Assembly: GCA_017548445.1 (NCBI GenBank)
Contig: JAFYZZ010000027.1
Span: 1-64,000, forward strand
DNA: 64,000 bases
Direction of reading: 5' to 3'
Source of the DNA: Bacteroidales bacterium
Lineage (GTDB): Bacteria; Bacteroidota; Bacteroidia; Bacteroidales; UBA932
Positions 7,174-16,299 of this stretch are shown here, one piece after another. The notes under the pieces are model-generated. The model did not search any database, was not told the DNA's origin, and saw only the letters and a list, made by a program, of their open reading frames with translations. The stretch's first letter is position 1; each line of letters begins with the position of its first letter. Made by a program: the position numbers and the translations under genes.

Positions 7174-10100
7174 ATGCTTATTCCAAAACTTGGGCGCGCG
7201 GTCTTCGCCGCCATCGCCTTGCTCCTCGCCCTCCCGGCAACGGGACAGGAGAAAAAAACCTTCTGCAACCCGCTCGACCTCGTCGTGCCCGGGGAGCGCT
7301 CCTATCGCGGCGGTGAACCCGTCGTGTTGACCTATCAGGACGACTACTACCTCTTCGTCTCGCACCGCAAGGGGTACTGGTACTCCCCCGACTTCAAGGA
7401 CTGGACCTACGTCGACGCCCCGAACTATCCGGGCGGCGTCGTGTCCGTCGTGGAGAAGGACGGCGTCCTCTACGGTTGTTCGATGAACAACAAGAACGTC
7501 TACAAGGCCCTCGACCCGAAGAAAGGCGTCTGGGAGCTGGCCGGCACCTTCGACAGCGACCGCTACGGCGACGCCAATATGTTCGTCGACGACGACGGCC
7601 GCCTCTATCTCTACTACGGCTGGTCGCAGCTGATGCCCTTCAAGGTGGTCGAGCTCGACCCGGCGACCTTCAAGGAGATCTCCGAGCCGCAGGTCCTCTT
7701 CTTCAGCGACTACCGCAAACACGGCTTCGAGAAGCGTACCCGCGACGACGTCATCTACTCCATCTTCAACGGCCGCCGCGACTACTTCGAGGAGGAATAC
7801 CCCTGGATCGAAGGCCCGTGGATGACCAAGCATAACGGCAAATACTACCTCCAGTACGCCGCCATCGGCCTGGAGCTCCTCTCCTACTCGCACGGCGTGT
7901 ATGTCGGCGACAGCCCGATGGGCCCCTTCACTTACTCGCAGCACAACCCGCTGACCTTCAAGACCACGGGCTTTGCGGTGGGCGCCGGCCACGGCAGCAC
8001 CTTCCACGACAAGAACGGCCAGCTCTGGACCATCTGCATGATCCCGTCCAGCTACGGCGGCGCGGGCCGCGGCTCCGAGCTCGCCATCTTCCCGACGGCG
8101 GTCGATGCCGACGGCGTGATGCATTCCAACGTCGAGTTCGGCGACTACCCGCAGTACTGGCCGGGCACCCGCACCGACGCGGTGGACAACAACTGGACCG
8201 GCTGGAAGCTCCTCTCCCTCAAGAAGAAAGTCACCGTTTCCTCCACCTTCGAGAACTACGCTCCGGAGAACGCCGTGGATGAGAACTTCCTGACCAACTG
8301 GGCCGCAGCGACCGGCGACGCCGGCGAATGGTACCAGATCGACCTCGGCAAGACGGCCGACATCTACGCCATCCAGTGCAACTGGGACCACATCGGCGCC
8401 GAGCAGCCCGCCCGCGGCGGCTTCGGCTTCGGCGGCCCCGCTCCCGCCAACCCGGAATACTACCAGTGCTTCACCGTGGAAGTGTCCCTGGACGGCAACA
8501 CCTGGACGAAAGTCATCGACAAGTCCAACAACAAGCTGGACCTCCACCACGACTACACCGAGCTCTCCAAGCCCGCACAGGCCCGCTTCGTGAAGGTCAC
8601 CAACGCCCGCCAGTGCCACGACGGCGCCAAGTTCAGCATCAAGGACCTGCGCGTCTTCGGCAACCCGAGTACCGCCGGCTCCAACAAGCTCGGCGGCGTC
8701 AAGGTGGTCCGCAACCCTGAGGACCGCCGCGAGGCCGAACTCCTTTGGGATCCCGCCCCGGGCGCCGACGGCTACATCATCCGCTACGGCATCGAGCCGG
8801 GCAAGCTCTACAACAGCTACATCGTTTACGACGCCAACTCCTTCAAGCTCCACAGCCTGAACACCGAGTCCGAATACATCTTCGAAGTCGAGTCCTTCGA
8901 CTCCGGCCTCGACTTCTTCCGCACCCGTTCCGAAGAGACCAACGGCACCGGCGGCGAGGTCGAGATCAACAAGCGCGTCCCGGGCCGCCCGGCCTTCAGC
9001 TACGGCGGCAACGACCAGACCAAGCGCGTGATGATCAAGGAAGGCCAGGACCGCTACGTCTTCGACGGCATCGACCCGGGCTTCTGGACCATCAGCCACA
9101 GCTACGGCCCCGTCCTCTGGTCGGGTGAGCTGAGCGAAGCCGACCTGGTCGGCGAAGGCGAACCCGGCATCGAGGCCAAGCTCACCGAGATGGGCACGGG
9201 CACGCAGGTCACCGCAGAGATGTGGATGAAGGTCGTGCGCGGCGCCGAGACCGGCCAGATCATCCTGGAAATCCGCCGGCAGGCCCGCCGCGGCGGCTGG
9301 CCGATGATGATGGGCGGAATGGGCGCCCCGCAGATGGGCGGCGTGTCCTCGCCGGTCGTCCACCCGGACAACACCGTCACCTTCAACTACTCCGACCGCA
9401 ACGCCAAGTCCGTCAAGGTCAGCACCCAGTTCGCAGGCGAACAGGCGATGACCCGGGGCGAGAACGGCGTCTGGACCGTCACCCTCGGCCCCGTGGCCCC
9501 GGATATGTATCCCTACAGCTTCATCGTGGACGGCGTGCAGGTGATGGACCCGCAGAACCCGGAGTGGTTCCCCAACGAGACCTTCAAGAACAGCATCCTG
9601 GACGTCCGCGGCAGCGGTGAGCCCCTGCTCCACGCCCTCAAGGACGTGCCGCACGGCAGCGTGGACTACGTCAACTACTGGTCCGAATCGCTCGGCACCT
9701 TTGGCAACGCCATCGTCTATACCCCGCCGCAGTACAACAAGGACAAGAAGAAGAAATATCCCGTCTTCTACCTCATCAGCGGCACCACCGACACGGAAGA
9801 GGTTTACTTCAAGGTCGGCCGGATGAACCTCATCCTCGACAACCTCCTCGCGGAGGGCAAGGCCAGGGAGATGATCATCGTCCTCCCCTACGGCAATCCG
9901 TCCAAGTACTTCCCGGCCGGCAAGGCCCCGCGGATGGGCGATATGTTCACCAAGGACCTCATCAATGACCTGATGCCCTTCGTCGAGAAGAACTACCGCA
10001 CCCTCAACGACCGCGACCACCGCGCCATCGGCGGCTTCTCCCGCGGCGGCAACCAGGGCCTGGCGGCCGGTCTGACCAACCTCGACAAGTTCTCCTGGCT

Positions 10101-11496
10101 GTGCTCCTACAGCTCCTTCACCAGCACCGTCCTGCCGGGCAACGTCTATGACGACCCGCAGATCAACGACAAGATCCACCTCTTCTGGCTGGGCGTCGGC
10201 ACCGACGACTTCCTCTACGGCAACGCCAAGGAATATATGGACTTCCTTGACAGCAAGGGCATCGACAACGTCAAGGTGTTCACCGACGACAAGTTCGGCC
10301 ACACCTGGATGAACGCCAAGTACTGGCTCGACGAATCCCTCCCGCTCCTCTTCCAGGAATCGCTTCCGGAGTTCCCCAAGACCCAGGCGCCGGACGCCGG
10401 CAAGGACCAGCAGCTCAACGCGCGGGTCATGGCCCGGATGTTCCCGGCGGGCGTCGTTTCGCCCGAGTATAACGCCGACGGCTCCGTGACCTTCCGCTGC
10501 CAGGCGGCGGACGCCAAGAAAGTCGAGCTGGACTGCCAGATGTTCCCGCAGGCCCAGCAGATGACCAAGGACGAGAAAGGCGTCTGGACCATCACCGTGA
10601 AGCCGGGCAAGCCCGATATCTACCCCTACGCCTTCGTGGTGGACGGCACCAAGATCGCCGACCCCAACAATATGTTCATCTTCCCGAACGAAGGGTTCAA
10701 GTACTCCCTCGCCGACGTCCGCGGCCCGGAACCGTCCGTCCAGGACATCCAGGACGTGCCGCACGGCAAGGTCACCTACCACTTCTACCACTCCAACACC
10801 TGCGGCATCGACCGTCCGCTGACCGTCTATACGCCGGCCGGCTACGACCCCGCCGGCAAGGAGAAGCTCCCTGTCCTCTACCTCATCCACGGTATGACCG
10901 ACACGTATGAGACCTGGTTCAAGGTGGGCCACGCCAACAACATCCTCGACAACCTCATCGCCCAGGGCAAGGCCAAGCGGATGATCGTCGTGATGCCCTA
11001 CGCCAACCCGTACATCGAGATGATGCGCCAGGGCCTCGCCGACCGCTACGATTCGATGGACACCGACCGCGTGGCCGCGGAAATCATCAACGACGTCCGT
11101 CCCTTCATCGAGGCCAACTACAACGTCAAGACCTCCGCGCGCGACCGCGCCGTCGCCGGCTTCTCGCTCGGCGGCCGCCAGGCGCTCGCCACCGGCCTGG
11201 GCCACCCCGAGGTGTTCCAGTGGGTCTGCGCGATGGCGCCGGCCATCTTCGGCGAAGAGTACAAGACCAACTTCACCAACGGCACCTATATCCCCGTGGA
11301 CCAGCTCAACAAGAAATACAAGCTCGTCTGGCTGGGCACCGGCACCGACGACTTCCTGATCGCGCAGTCCCGCGGTCTGGACGCCTTCCTGACGGAGAAC
11401 GGCGCCAAGCACACGTTCTACACGCCTGACGGCGGCCACACCTGGATGAACTGCCGCGACTACCTCACCCGCGTCGTGCAGCTGCTCTTCAAGTAA
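7174..11496 (+). CDS. Multimodular GH43-like / CBM32-like / two CE1-type esterases (1440 residues)
   Basis: This secreted protein combines several enzymes. Approximate order: signal peptide 1-25; GH43-like five-bladed propeller 30-340, with GEPVVLTYQDDYYLF, GDANMFVDDDGRLYLYYG and the acid motif WIEGPW; F5/8-type (CBM32-like) module 345-510; Fn3-like module 515-610; an unassigned beta-rich part; then two copies of an E-set (CBM48-like) plus CE1 alpha/beta-hydrolase unit, at about 728-1075 and 1087-1440. Both esterases have the nucleophile motif (GFSRGG with Ser956, GFSLGG with Ser1331) and a late GHTWMN His. Such a protein could cleave arabinose or xylose side chains and acyl or feruloyl esters of the same hemicellulose. 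The GH43 base position reads GEP instead of the usual ADP, so the exact family is uncertain. The GH3 gene follows after 22 bases. Confidence 0.85.
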   Translation: MLIPKLGRAVFAAIALLLALPATGQEKKTFCNPLDLVVPGERSYRGGEPVVLTYQDDYYLFVSHRKGYWYSPDFKDWTYVDAPNYPGGVVSVVEKDGVLYGCSMNNKNVYKALDPKKGVWELAGTFDSDRYGDANMFVDDDGRLYLYYGWSQLMPFKVVELDPATFKEISEPQVLFFSDYRKHGFEKRTRDDVIYSIFNGRRDYFEEEYPWIEGPWMTKHNGKYYLQYAAIGLELLSYSHGVYVGDSPMGPFTYSQHNPLTFKTTGFAVGAGHGSTFHDKNGQLWTICMIPSSYGGAGRGSELAIFPTAVDADGVMHSNVEFGDYPQYWPGTRTDAVDNNWTGWKLLSLKKKVTVSSTFENYAPENAVDENFLTNWAAATGDAGEWYQIDLGKTADIYAIQCNWDHIGAEQPARGGFGFGGPAPANPEYYQCFTVEVSLDGNTWTKVIDKSNNKLDLHHDYTELSKPAQARFVKVTNARQCHDGAKFSIKDLRVFGNPSTAGSNKLGGVKVVRNPEDRREAELLWDPAPGADGYIIRYGIEPGKLYNSYIVYDANSFKLHSLNTESEYIFEVESFDSGLDFFRTRSEETNGTGGEVEINKRVPGRPAFSYGGNDQTKRVMIKEGQDRYVFDGIDPGFWTISHSYGPVLWSGELSEADLVGEGEPGIEAKLTEMGTGTQVTAEMWMKVVRGAETGQIILEIRRQARRGGWPMMMGGMGAPQMGGVSSPVVHPDNTVTFNYSDRNAKSVKVSTQFAGEQAMTRGENGVWTVTLGPVAPDMYPYSFIVDGVQVMDPQNPEWFPNETFKNSILDVRGSGEPLLHALKDVPHGSVDYVNYWSESLGTFGNAIVYTPPQYNKDKKKKYPVFYLISGTTDTEEVYFKVGRMNLILDNLLAEGKAREMIIVLPYGNPSKYFPAGKAPRMGDMFTKDLINDLMPFVEKNYRTLNDRDHRAIGGFSRGGNQGLAAGLTNLDKFSWLCSYSSFTSTVLPGNVYDDPQINDKIHLFWLGVGTDDFLYGNAKEYMDFLDSKGIDNVKVFTDDKFGHTWMNAKYWLDESLPLLFQESLPEFPKTQAPDAGKDQQLNARVMARMFPAGVVSPEYNADGSVTFRCQAADAKKVELDCQMFPQAQQMTKDEKGVWTITVKPGKPDIYPYAFVVDGTKIADPNNMFIFPNEGFKYSLADVRGPEPSVQDIQDVPHGKVTYHFYHSNTCGIDRPLTVYTPAGYDPAGKEKLPVLYLIHGMTDTYETWFKVGHANNILDNLIAQGKAKRMIVVMPYANPYIEMMRQGLADRYDSMDTDRVAAEIINDVRPFIEANYNVKTSARDRAVAGFSLGGRQALATGLGHPEVFQWVCAMAPAIFGEEYKTNFTNGTYIPVDQLNKKYKLVWLGTGTDDFLIAQSRGLDAFLTENGAKHTFYTPDGGHTWMNCRDYLTRVVQLLFK

Positions 11497-11518
11497 TTCC
11501 AAAACAATCCAATTAATA

Positions 11519-14128
11519 ATGAAGAAAGTACTTCTCATCCTCTCCTCCCTCGTCCTGCTGGCCGCGTGCGGCCCCAAGCAGGTGTACGAGTATCCGTTCC
11601 AGAACCCGAACCTGTCGATCGACGAGCGCATCGACAACCTGATGTCCCTGCTCACCATCGAGGACAAGATCGGCCTGATGATGAACAAGAACGTCTCCAT
11701 CGACCGTCTCGGCATCCCGTCCTACAACTGGTGGAGCGAGGCCTGCCACGGCGTGCGCCAGGAAGGCTACACCGTCTATCCGCAGCCGATCGGCATGGCC
11801 GCCGCGTTCAACCCGCAGCAGATGTACGACGTCTTCTCGCAGGTGTCCGACGAGGCCCGCGCCAACTGGAACCGCTCCGCGCACGACATCTTCAACGTGC
11901 CGATGGGCGTCACCTACTACCCCGGCAACCCGGAGCTGTCCTTCTGGTGCCCGAACATCAACATCTTCCGCGACCCGCGCTGGGGACGCGGCCAGGAGAC
12001 CTGCGGCGAGGACCCCTACCTCACCAGCGTCCTGGGCCTGCAGACCGTGCTCGGAATGCAGGGAAACGACCCCAAGTACTTCAAGACGCACGCCTGCGCC
12101 AAGCACTATGCGGTGCACAGCGGTCCGGAGCCCCTGCGCCACACCTATGACGCCCGCGTGTCGCAGCGCGACCTCTGGGAGACCTACCTCCCCGCCTTCA
12201 AGACGCTCGTCGTGGAAGGCAACGTCCAGGAAGTGATGTGCGCCTACAACCGTTACGAAGGCGTGCCCTGCTGCACTAACGACCGCCTCCTGACCGACAT
12301 CCTGCGCAACAAGTGGGGCTATGAGGCCATCATCCTCACTGACTGCGACGCCATCAACAACTTCTTCACCCGCGGCCAGCACGAGACGCATCCCGACGCC
12401 CTGCACGCAGCCACCGACGCCGCCCTGCACGGCACCGACCTGGAGTGCGGCAAGACGATGATGGCCCTCGTGGAGGCTCTCGAGAAGGGTATGATCTCCG
12501 AGGCCGACCTCGACGCCCACCTGCGCCGCACCCTCAGGGGCCGCTTCGAGCTGGGTATGTTCGACCCGGCCGAGATGCTTCCCTGGGCGAAACTGGGTGA
12601 AGACGTGATCAGCAGCGAGGAGCACGACGCGCTGGCCACCCAGGCCGCGCGCGAGTCGATGGTCCTGCTGAAGAACAACGGCGTCCTGCCGCTGTCCAAG
12701 GACATCAAGACCCTGGCCGTGATCGGCCCGAACGCCGACGACGCGGCCCTGCTGAACGGCAACTACGGCGGCACTCCTACGGCCGAGCACACCCACTCCC
12801 TGCTGGACGGCATCAAGGCCGCCCTGCCCGGCACGAACATCATCTACACCAAGGGCTGCGAGCTCGCCGACGACTACAACACCATCTACCACCTGCCCGA
12901 CTTCAACGACGGCCAGGGCGTGTTCGTGGAGTTCTTCGACAACAACGGCCTCAGCGGCAAGCCGGTTACCAGCGGCTACTACAAGACGTTGAACTTCAGC
13001 ACCTTCGGAGCCTACGGCTTCGCCGAGGGCGTGCCTACCGATAAGATTTCCGTGCGCGTGAAGGGCCGTCTCGTCCCTGACTTCACCGGCCCGATGAGCT
13101 ACACCGTCTCCTCCGACAACGGCTACGTCCTGAAGGTGAACGGCCGCGTGGTGGAGAACGCCAAGGCCGCCGCCGGCGGAATGATGCGCGGTTTCGGACG
13201 CCGCGGCGGGATGGACTACAAGACCTTCGACGTGAAGGAAGGCAAACCCGTGGACATCGAGATCGAGTACCGCCGCGGTTCGGGTCCGTTCGCGATGCTG
13301 CGCGCCGACTTCTGCCAGCGCAAGTTCGCGGACTTCGTCACCGAGAAGGAACTCGTGAAGGACGCCGACGCCATCGTCATCATCGGCGGCATCTCCGCCC
13401 AGATGGAAGGTGAAGGCGGCGACAAGGCCGACATCTGGCTGCCCGCCGTGCAGCAGCGCCTGCTGAAGGCGATGCACGAGACCGGCAAGCCCGTGGTATT
13501 CGTGAACTGCTCCGGATCCGCCATCGCGTTCGGCGGCCTGGAGGACCAGTACGACGCCCTCCTGCAGGCTTGGTACGCGGGCCAGGGCGGCGCCAAGGCC
13601 CTCGCCGACGTGCTACTGGGCGACTACAACCCCTCCGGCAAGCTCCCCGTCACGTTCTACGCCTCCAACGACGACCTGCCCGACTTCCTGGACTACAGTA
13701 TGGACAACCGCACCTACCGCTATTTCCGCGGCACGCCGCTTTACGCCTTCGGCTATGGCCTGAGCTACACGACCTTCGGCTATGGCGACGGCAAGCTGTC
13801 CAAGTCCTCGATGAACAAGAACGGCAAGGTGACGCTCACCGTGCCCGTGACCAACACCGGCAAGGTCGCCGGCGCCGAAATCGTCCAGGTCTACGTGCAG
13901 GCCCTCGACAACCCCGACGCCCCGATCAAGGCCCTGAAGGGCTTCGACAAGGTCCAGGTGGCCCCGGGCGCCACGCAGAAGGCTTCCATCACCCTCGACG
14001 GCAGCGCCTTCGAGTACTACGATGCGGCCGTGGACGGCCTGTCCGTCCGTGCGGGCAAGTACCGCATCCTGTACGGCAGCTCCTCGCGCGACGAAGACCT
14101 CAAGGCCCTGGACTTCCAGGTCCTGTAA
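11519..14128 (+). CDS. GH3 beta-glycosidase lipoprotein with PA14 insertion (beta-xylosidase/glucosidase type)
   Basis: The 869-residue protein starts with a lipobox signal (LLAACG), placing it in the periplasm or at the surface. The GH3 TIM barrel contains DPRWGRGQETCGEDP, KHYAVHSG and ILTDCDA, whose Asp275 is the expected nucleophile. The second domain begins near RESMVLLKNNGVLPL, and a PA14-like sugar-binding insertion lies at about residues 460-600. An Fn3-like domain closes the protein. The TDCDA form is common in xylan 1,4-beta-xylosidase-type GH3 enzymes, so action on oligosaccharides released by the preceding GH43-like/esterase protein is likely. It is the last gene of the rightward cluster and is followed by a strong terminator. 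Confidence 0.93.
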   Translation: MKKVLLILSSLVLLAACGPKQVYEYPFQNPNLSIDERIDNLMSLLTIEDKIGLMMNKNVSIDRLGIPSYNWWSEACHGVRQEGYTVYPQPIGMAAAFNPQQMYDVFSQVSDEARANWNRSAHDIFNVPMGVTYYPGNPELSFWCPNINIFRDPRWGRGQETCGEDPYLTSVLGLQTVLGMQGNDPKYFKTHACAKHYAVHSGPEPLRHTYDARVSQRDLWETYLPAFKTLVVEGNVQEVMCAYNRYEGVPCCTNDRLLTDILRNKWGYEAIILTDCDAINNFFTRGQHETHPDALHAATDAALHGTDLECGKTMMALVEALEKGMISEADLDAHLRRTLRGRFELGMFDPAEMLPWAKLGEDVISSEEHDALATQAARESMVLLKNNGVLPLSKDIKTLAVIGPNADDAALLNGNYGGTPTAEHTHSLLDGIKAALPGTNIIYTKGCELADDYNTIYHLPDFNDGQGVFVEFFDNNGLSGKPVTSGYYKTLNFSTFGAYGFAEGVPTDKISVRVKGRLVPDFTGPMSYTVSSDNGYVLKVNGRVVENAKAAAGGMMRGFGRRGGMDYKTFDVKEGKPVDIEIEYRRGSGPFAMLRADFCQRKFADFVTEKELVKDADAIVIIGGISAQMEGEGGDKADIWLPAVQQRLLKAMHETGKPVVFVNCSGSAIAFGGLEDQYDALLQAWYAGQGGAKALADVLLGDYNPSGKLPVTFYASNDDLPDFLDYSMDNRTYRYFRGTPLYAFGYGLSYTTFGYGDGKLSKSSMNKNGKVTLTVPVTNTGKVAGAEIVQVYVQALDNPDAPIKALKGFDKVQVAPGATQKASITLDGSAFEYYDAAVDGLSVRAGKYRILYGSSSRDEDLKALDFQVL

Positions 14129-14153
14129 AAACGTATTTCAAACGGAGTTTTTG

Positions 14154-14194
14154 CGACTGCTGTGGGTAGATCCCCCACAGCAGTCGTTTTTTTT
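14154..14194 (+). terminator. Rho-independent terminator after the GH3 gene
   Basis: Perfect 13-bp arms CGACTGCTGTGGG (14154-14166) and CCCACAGCAGTCG (14174-14186) are followed directly by eight T residues. On the other strand there is no T run, so it serves the rightward operon. Confidence 0.93.
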
Positions 14195-14948
14195 ATTTCA
14201 CCGGGACGAGTTTGACCTCATAAAGACGGGGCCAGTACTTGCCGGTCAGGTAGATCTTGCCGCTGTCCGGATCCTGCGCGATGCCGTTCAGCACGTCCGT
14301 GGAAGGCGTCCGGAGGTTGCGCGGCAGCAGGCCGCTGCAGTCCACGCTCGCCTCCACCTTGCCGTCCTTCGGGTCGATGATCACGATCATATCGGTCGTG
14401 TAGACATTGGCCCACACCTTGCCGTCGATGTATTCCAGCTCGTTGAGATTGCGCACGGGACGGCCGTCCATCGTGACGTTCACGTAACGCTCCTGGCGGA
14501 ACTCCTCCGTGAGGAAATACAGCCGGGACGAGCCGTCCGAGGCGATCAGCGACTTGCCGTCGGTGGTGAGGCCCCAGCCCTCGCGCGGATACGAATAAGT
14601 TTGCTTGTATTCGAGCGTGGCGGCGTCGTACACGAACGCGACCTTGTTGGTCCAGGTAAGGATGAAGAGTTTCCCGTTCAGCATCACGGAGCCTTCGCCG
14701 AAGTACTTCCGCTGGAAGTCCATCTTGCTCAGGACCTTGCCGGTGGCGAGTTCCACCTCGCGGAAACTGGACTCGCCGAACTGGCCGGTGCTTTCCCAGA
14801 ACCGCCCCCCGTTGAAGAAAAGGCCCTGGGTATAGGCGCCCGTGTCGTGCGGGTATTCCTTCACGACTTCCACCTTGTATTGCTTCACGCGCGCGGCGCA
14901 GCCGATGCACCCCAGGCACATCGCCATCGCCAGAAATAGTCTGATCAT
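14193..14948 (-). CDS. Glutaminyl-peptide cyclotransferase (beta-propeller type)
   Basis: This 251-residue exported protein begins with a hydrophobic segment ending in GCIGCAAR, a possible lipoprotein site. The body has the repeats of the plant/bacterial glutamine cyclotransferase family: YTQGLFFNGGRFWESTGQFG, WTNKVAFVYDAATL, REGWGLTTDGKSLIASDGSS, LNELEYIDGKVWANVY and LNGIAQDPDSGKIYLTGKYW. It turns N-terminal Gln of exported proteins into pyroglutamate; in many Bacteroidota, lipoproteins and other envelope proteins are substrates. The ATG at 14948 is chosen because a perfect -7 box (14963-14970, minus) sits just upstream and the longer frame has no signal peptide at its start. It is separated from the fabI module by a terminator. 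Confidence 0.9.
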   Translation of the reverse strand: MIRLFLAMAMCLGCIGCAARVKQYKVEVVKEYPHDTGAYTQGLFFNGGRFWESTGQFGESSFREVELATGKVLSKMDFQRKYFGEGSVMLNGKLFILTWTNKVAFVYDAATLEYKQTYSYPREGWGLTTDGKSLIASDGSSRLYFLTEEFRQERYVNVTMDGRPVRNLNELEYIDGKVWANVYTTDMIVIIDPKDGKVEASVDCSGLLPRNLRTPSTDVLNGIAQDPDSGKIYLTGKYWPRLYEVKLVPVK

Positions 14949-14962
14949 CCTTTTCACAACCG

Positions 14963-14970
14963 CAAATTTA
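14963..14970 (-). promoter_or_regulatory. -7 box TAAATTTG for the glutaminyl cyclase gene
   Basis: It is a perfect TAnnTTTG on the minus strand, 14 bases before the ATG at 14948, predicting a very short leader. Confidence 0.75.
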
Positions 14971-14982
14971 GGAAAAAAGCGC

Positions 14983-15021
14983 AAAAAAAGATGAGGGCGG
15001 ACACAATCCCTGCGTCCGCCC
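14983..15021 (-). terminator. Terminator of the fatty-acid-like module
   Basis: Arms GGGCGGAC (14995-15002) and GTCCGCCC (15014-15021) form a hairpin that, on the minus strand, is followed by a run of seven T (14983-14989). It lies after the fabI stop and before the next promoter. Confidence 0.75.
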
Positions 15022-15054
15022 CGCCGTGATAATAACAACAGACAAAAACGGAGA

Positions 15055-15864
15055 TCAGTCGTTGGGGAAGGTGTCAATCTCCGCAGCGGTAAGCCCGACG
15101 GAGGAGAAACCCCCGTCGTGGTAAAGGTTCTGCATCGTGACTTTTCGCGTATAGTCCGAGAAAAGCGTGACGATGTAATTGGCGCAGTCGTCGGCGTCGG
15201 CGTTGCCCAGCGGCGACATCCGGTCGGCGTACTTCAGCATATCCGACATCCCGGCGATGCCCTCGCCCGCCGTCGTCGCGGTCGGCGACTGCGAAACGGT
15301 GTTGATGCGCACGTGCCGGGCAGGACCGTAGATGGCGCCGAAACTGCGCGCAATGGACTGCAGGAGCGCCTTGGCGTCGGCCATATCGTTGTAGCCGATG
15401 AAACTGCGTTCCGCCGCGATGTAGCTCAGCGCCACCACAGAACCCCATTCGCGGAGCGCGTCCTTGGTGTAGAGGGTGTGCAGCAGCTTGTGCAGCGACA
15501 GCGCCGAGATGTCCAGCGTCTTGCCCAGGAAATTGTAGTCCAGGGCCTCGTAGGGGCGTTTCTTGCGCACGTTCGGGGACATCCCGATGGAATGCAGCAC
15601 GAAGTCGAAGGGGCCGCCGAAGTGCTCCATCGCCCCGTCCACCAGCGCGCCGAGGTCCTCCAGCGAGGTAGCGTCGGCCGGAATCACCTTGCATCCGTGC
15701 GCATCCGCGAATTCCTGCAGGCCGCCCATCCGCAGGGAGAGGGCCGTATTGGTGAGCACGATCTCGGCACCCTCGGCGAGGGCCCGTTCCGCCACTTTCC
15801 AGGCGATCGATTTTTCATTGAGGGCACCGGTGATGATGCCTTTCTTACCTTTCAGCAGTTCCAT
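15055..15864 (-). CDS. fabI: Enoyl-ACP reductase (FabI type)
   Basis: This 269-residue cytosolic enzyme reduces enoyl-ACP with NAD(P)H in the last step of each fatty-acid elongation cycle. The divergent FabI form of the SDR fold is clear: GKKGIITGALNEKSIAWKVA at the nucleotide site, FDFVLHSIGMSP, and the YNDMADAK segment that gives the Tyr-x6-Lys pair. NTVSQSPTATTA follows, as in bacterial FabI proteins. It is the last gene of a four-gene leftward module (acyl-AMP ligase, KAS, FabZ, FabI), starting four bases after the fabZ stop. It may be the housekeeping FabI or may serve a special lipid made by this module; sequence alone does not decide. Confidence 0.92.
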   Translation of the reverse strand: MELLKGKKGIITGALNEKSIAWKVAERALAEGAEIVLTNTALSLRMGGLQEFADAHGCKVIPADATSLEDLGALVDGAMEHFGGPFDFVLHSIGMSPNVRKKRPYEALDYNFLGKTLDISALSLHKLLHTLYTKDALREWGSVVALSYIAAERSFIGYNDMADAKALLQSIARSFGAIYGPARHVRINTVSQSPTATTAGEGIAGMSDMLKYADRMSPLGNADADDCANYIVTLFSDYTRKVTMQNLYHDGGFSSVGLTAAEIDTFPND

Positions 15865-15868
15865 CCTT

Positions 15869-16291
15869 TTAGAGTTTGTCGTTGTCCATCAAGTAAAAAG
15901 ACAGCTCTCCCTTGCAGGCCAGCTTGCCGTCCACCTTCGCCTCGGCACCGATCACATACAGGGCGCCGCGGATCGCGTTCGGGGCGGCGGTAACCTCCAG
16001 GGTGTCGCCGGGGCGCACCATCTGCTTGAAGCGCACCTTGTCCAATCCGGCGTAGAAGGGCGTGTGCCCCTTGAGTTTCTCTCCCAGGATCAGCGTGCAG
16101 GACTGGGCCATAATCTCGCAGATCACCACGCCCGGCACCACCGGATAATCCGGGAAATGGCCGCGCAGGAACCACTCGTCGCCGGTGACGTGGTAGGTGG
16201 CCTTGATTTTCTCGCCCTCCTTTTCCGTCCAGTCCACCAGCAGCATCGGTTCGCGGTGCGGCAGGAATTCCTTGATATCTTCTCTGTTCAT
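15869..16291 (-). CDS. fabZ: 3-hydroxyacyl-ACP dehydratase (FabZ-like hotdog)
   Basis: The protein is 140 residues, a usual FabZ length, and cytosolic. It begins MNREDIKEFLPHREPML, like the family, and carries the active-site helix GHFPDYPVVPGVVICEIMAQ with the catalytic His and, 14 residues later, the Glu. It dehydrates 3-hydroxyacyl-ACP to trans-2-enoyl-ACP, the substrate of the FabI encoded next. The start at 16291 is preferred over an in-frame GTG/ATG further upstream because those extra residues lie within the end of the KAS gene and are low-complexity Arg/Gly. It starts eight bases after the KAS stop. Confidence 0.9.
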   Translation of the reverse strand: MNREDIKEFLPHREPMLLVDWTEKEGEKIKATYHVTGDEWFLRGHFPDYPVVPGVVICEIMAQSCTLILGEKLKGHTPFYAGLDKVRFKQMVRPGDTLEVTAAPNAIRGALYVIGAEAKVDGKLACKGELSFYLMDNDKL

Positions 16292-16299
16292 CGTTCGTT

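Noticed and set aside
7153..11715. A leftward open frame of about 1520 codons opposite the multimodular enzyme
   Set aside because: Its composition is an antisense artefact (Val/Gly/Asp/His repeats), with no start context or motifs, and the plus strand carries recognisable GH43-like and CE1 domains.
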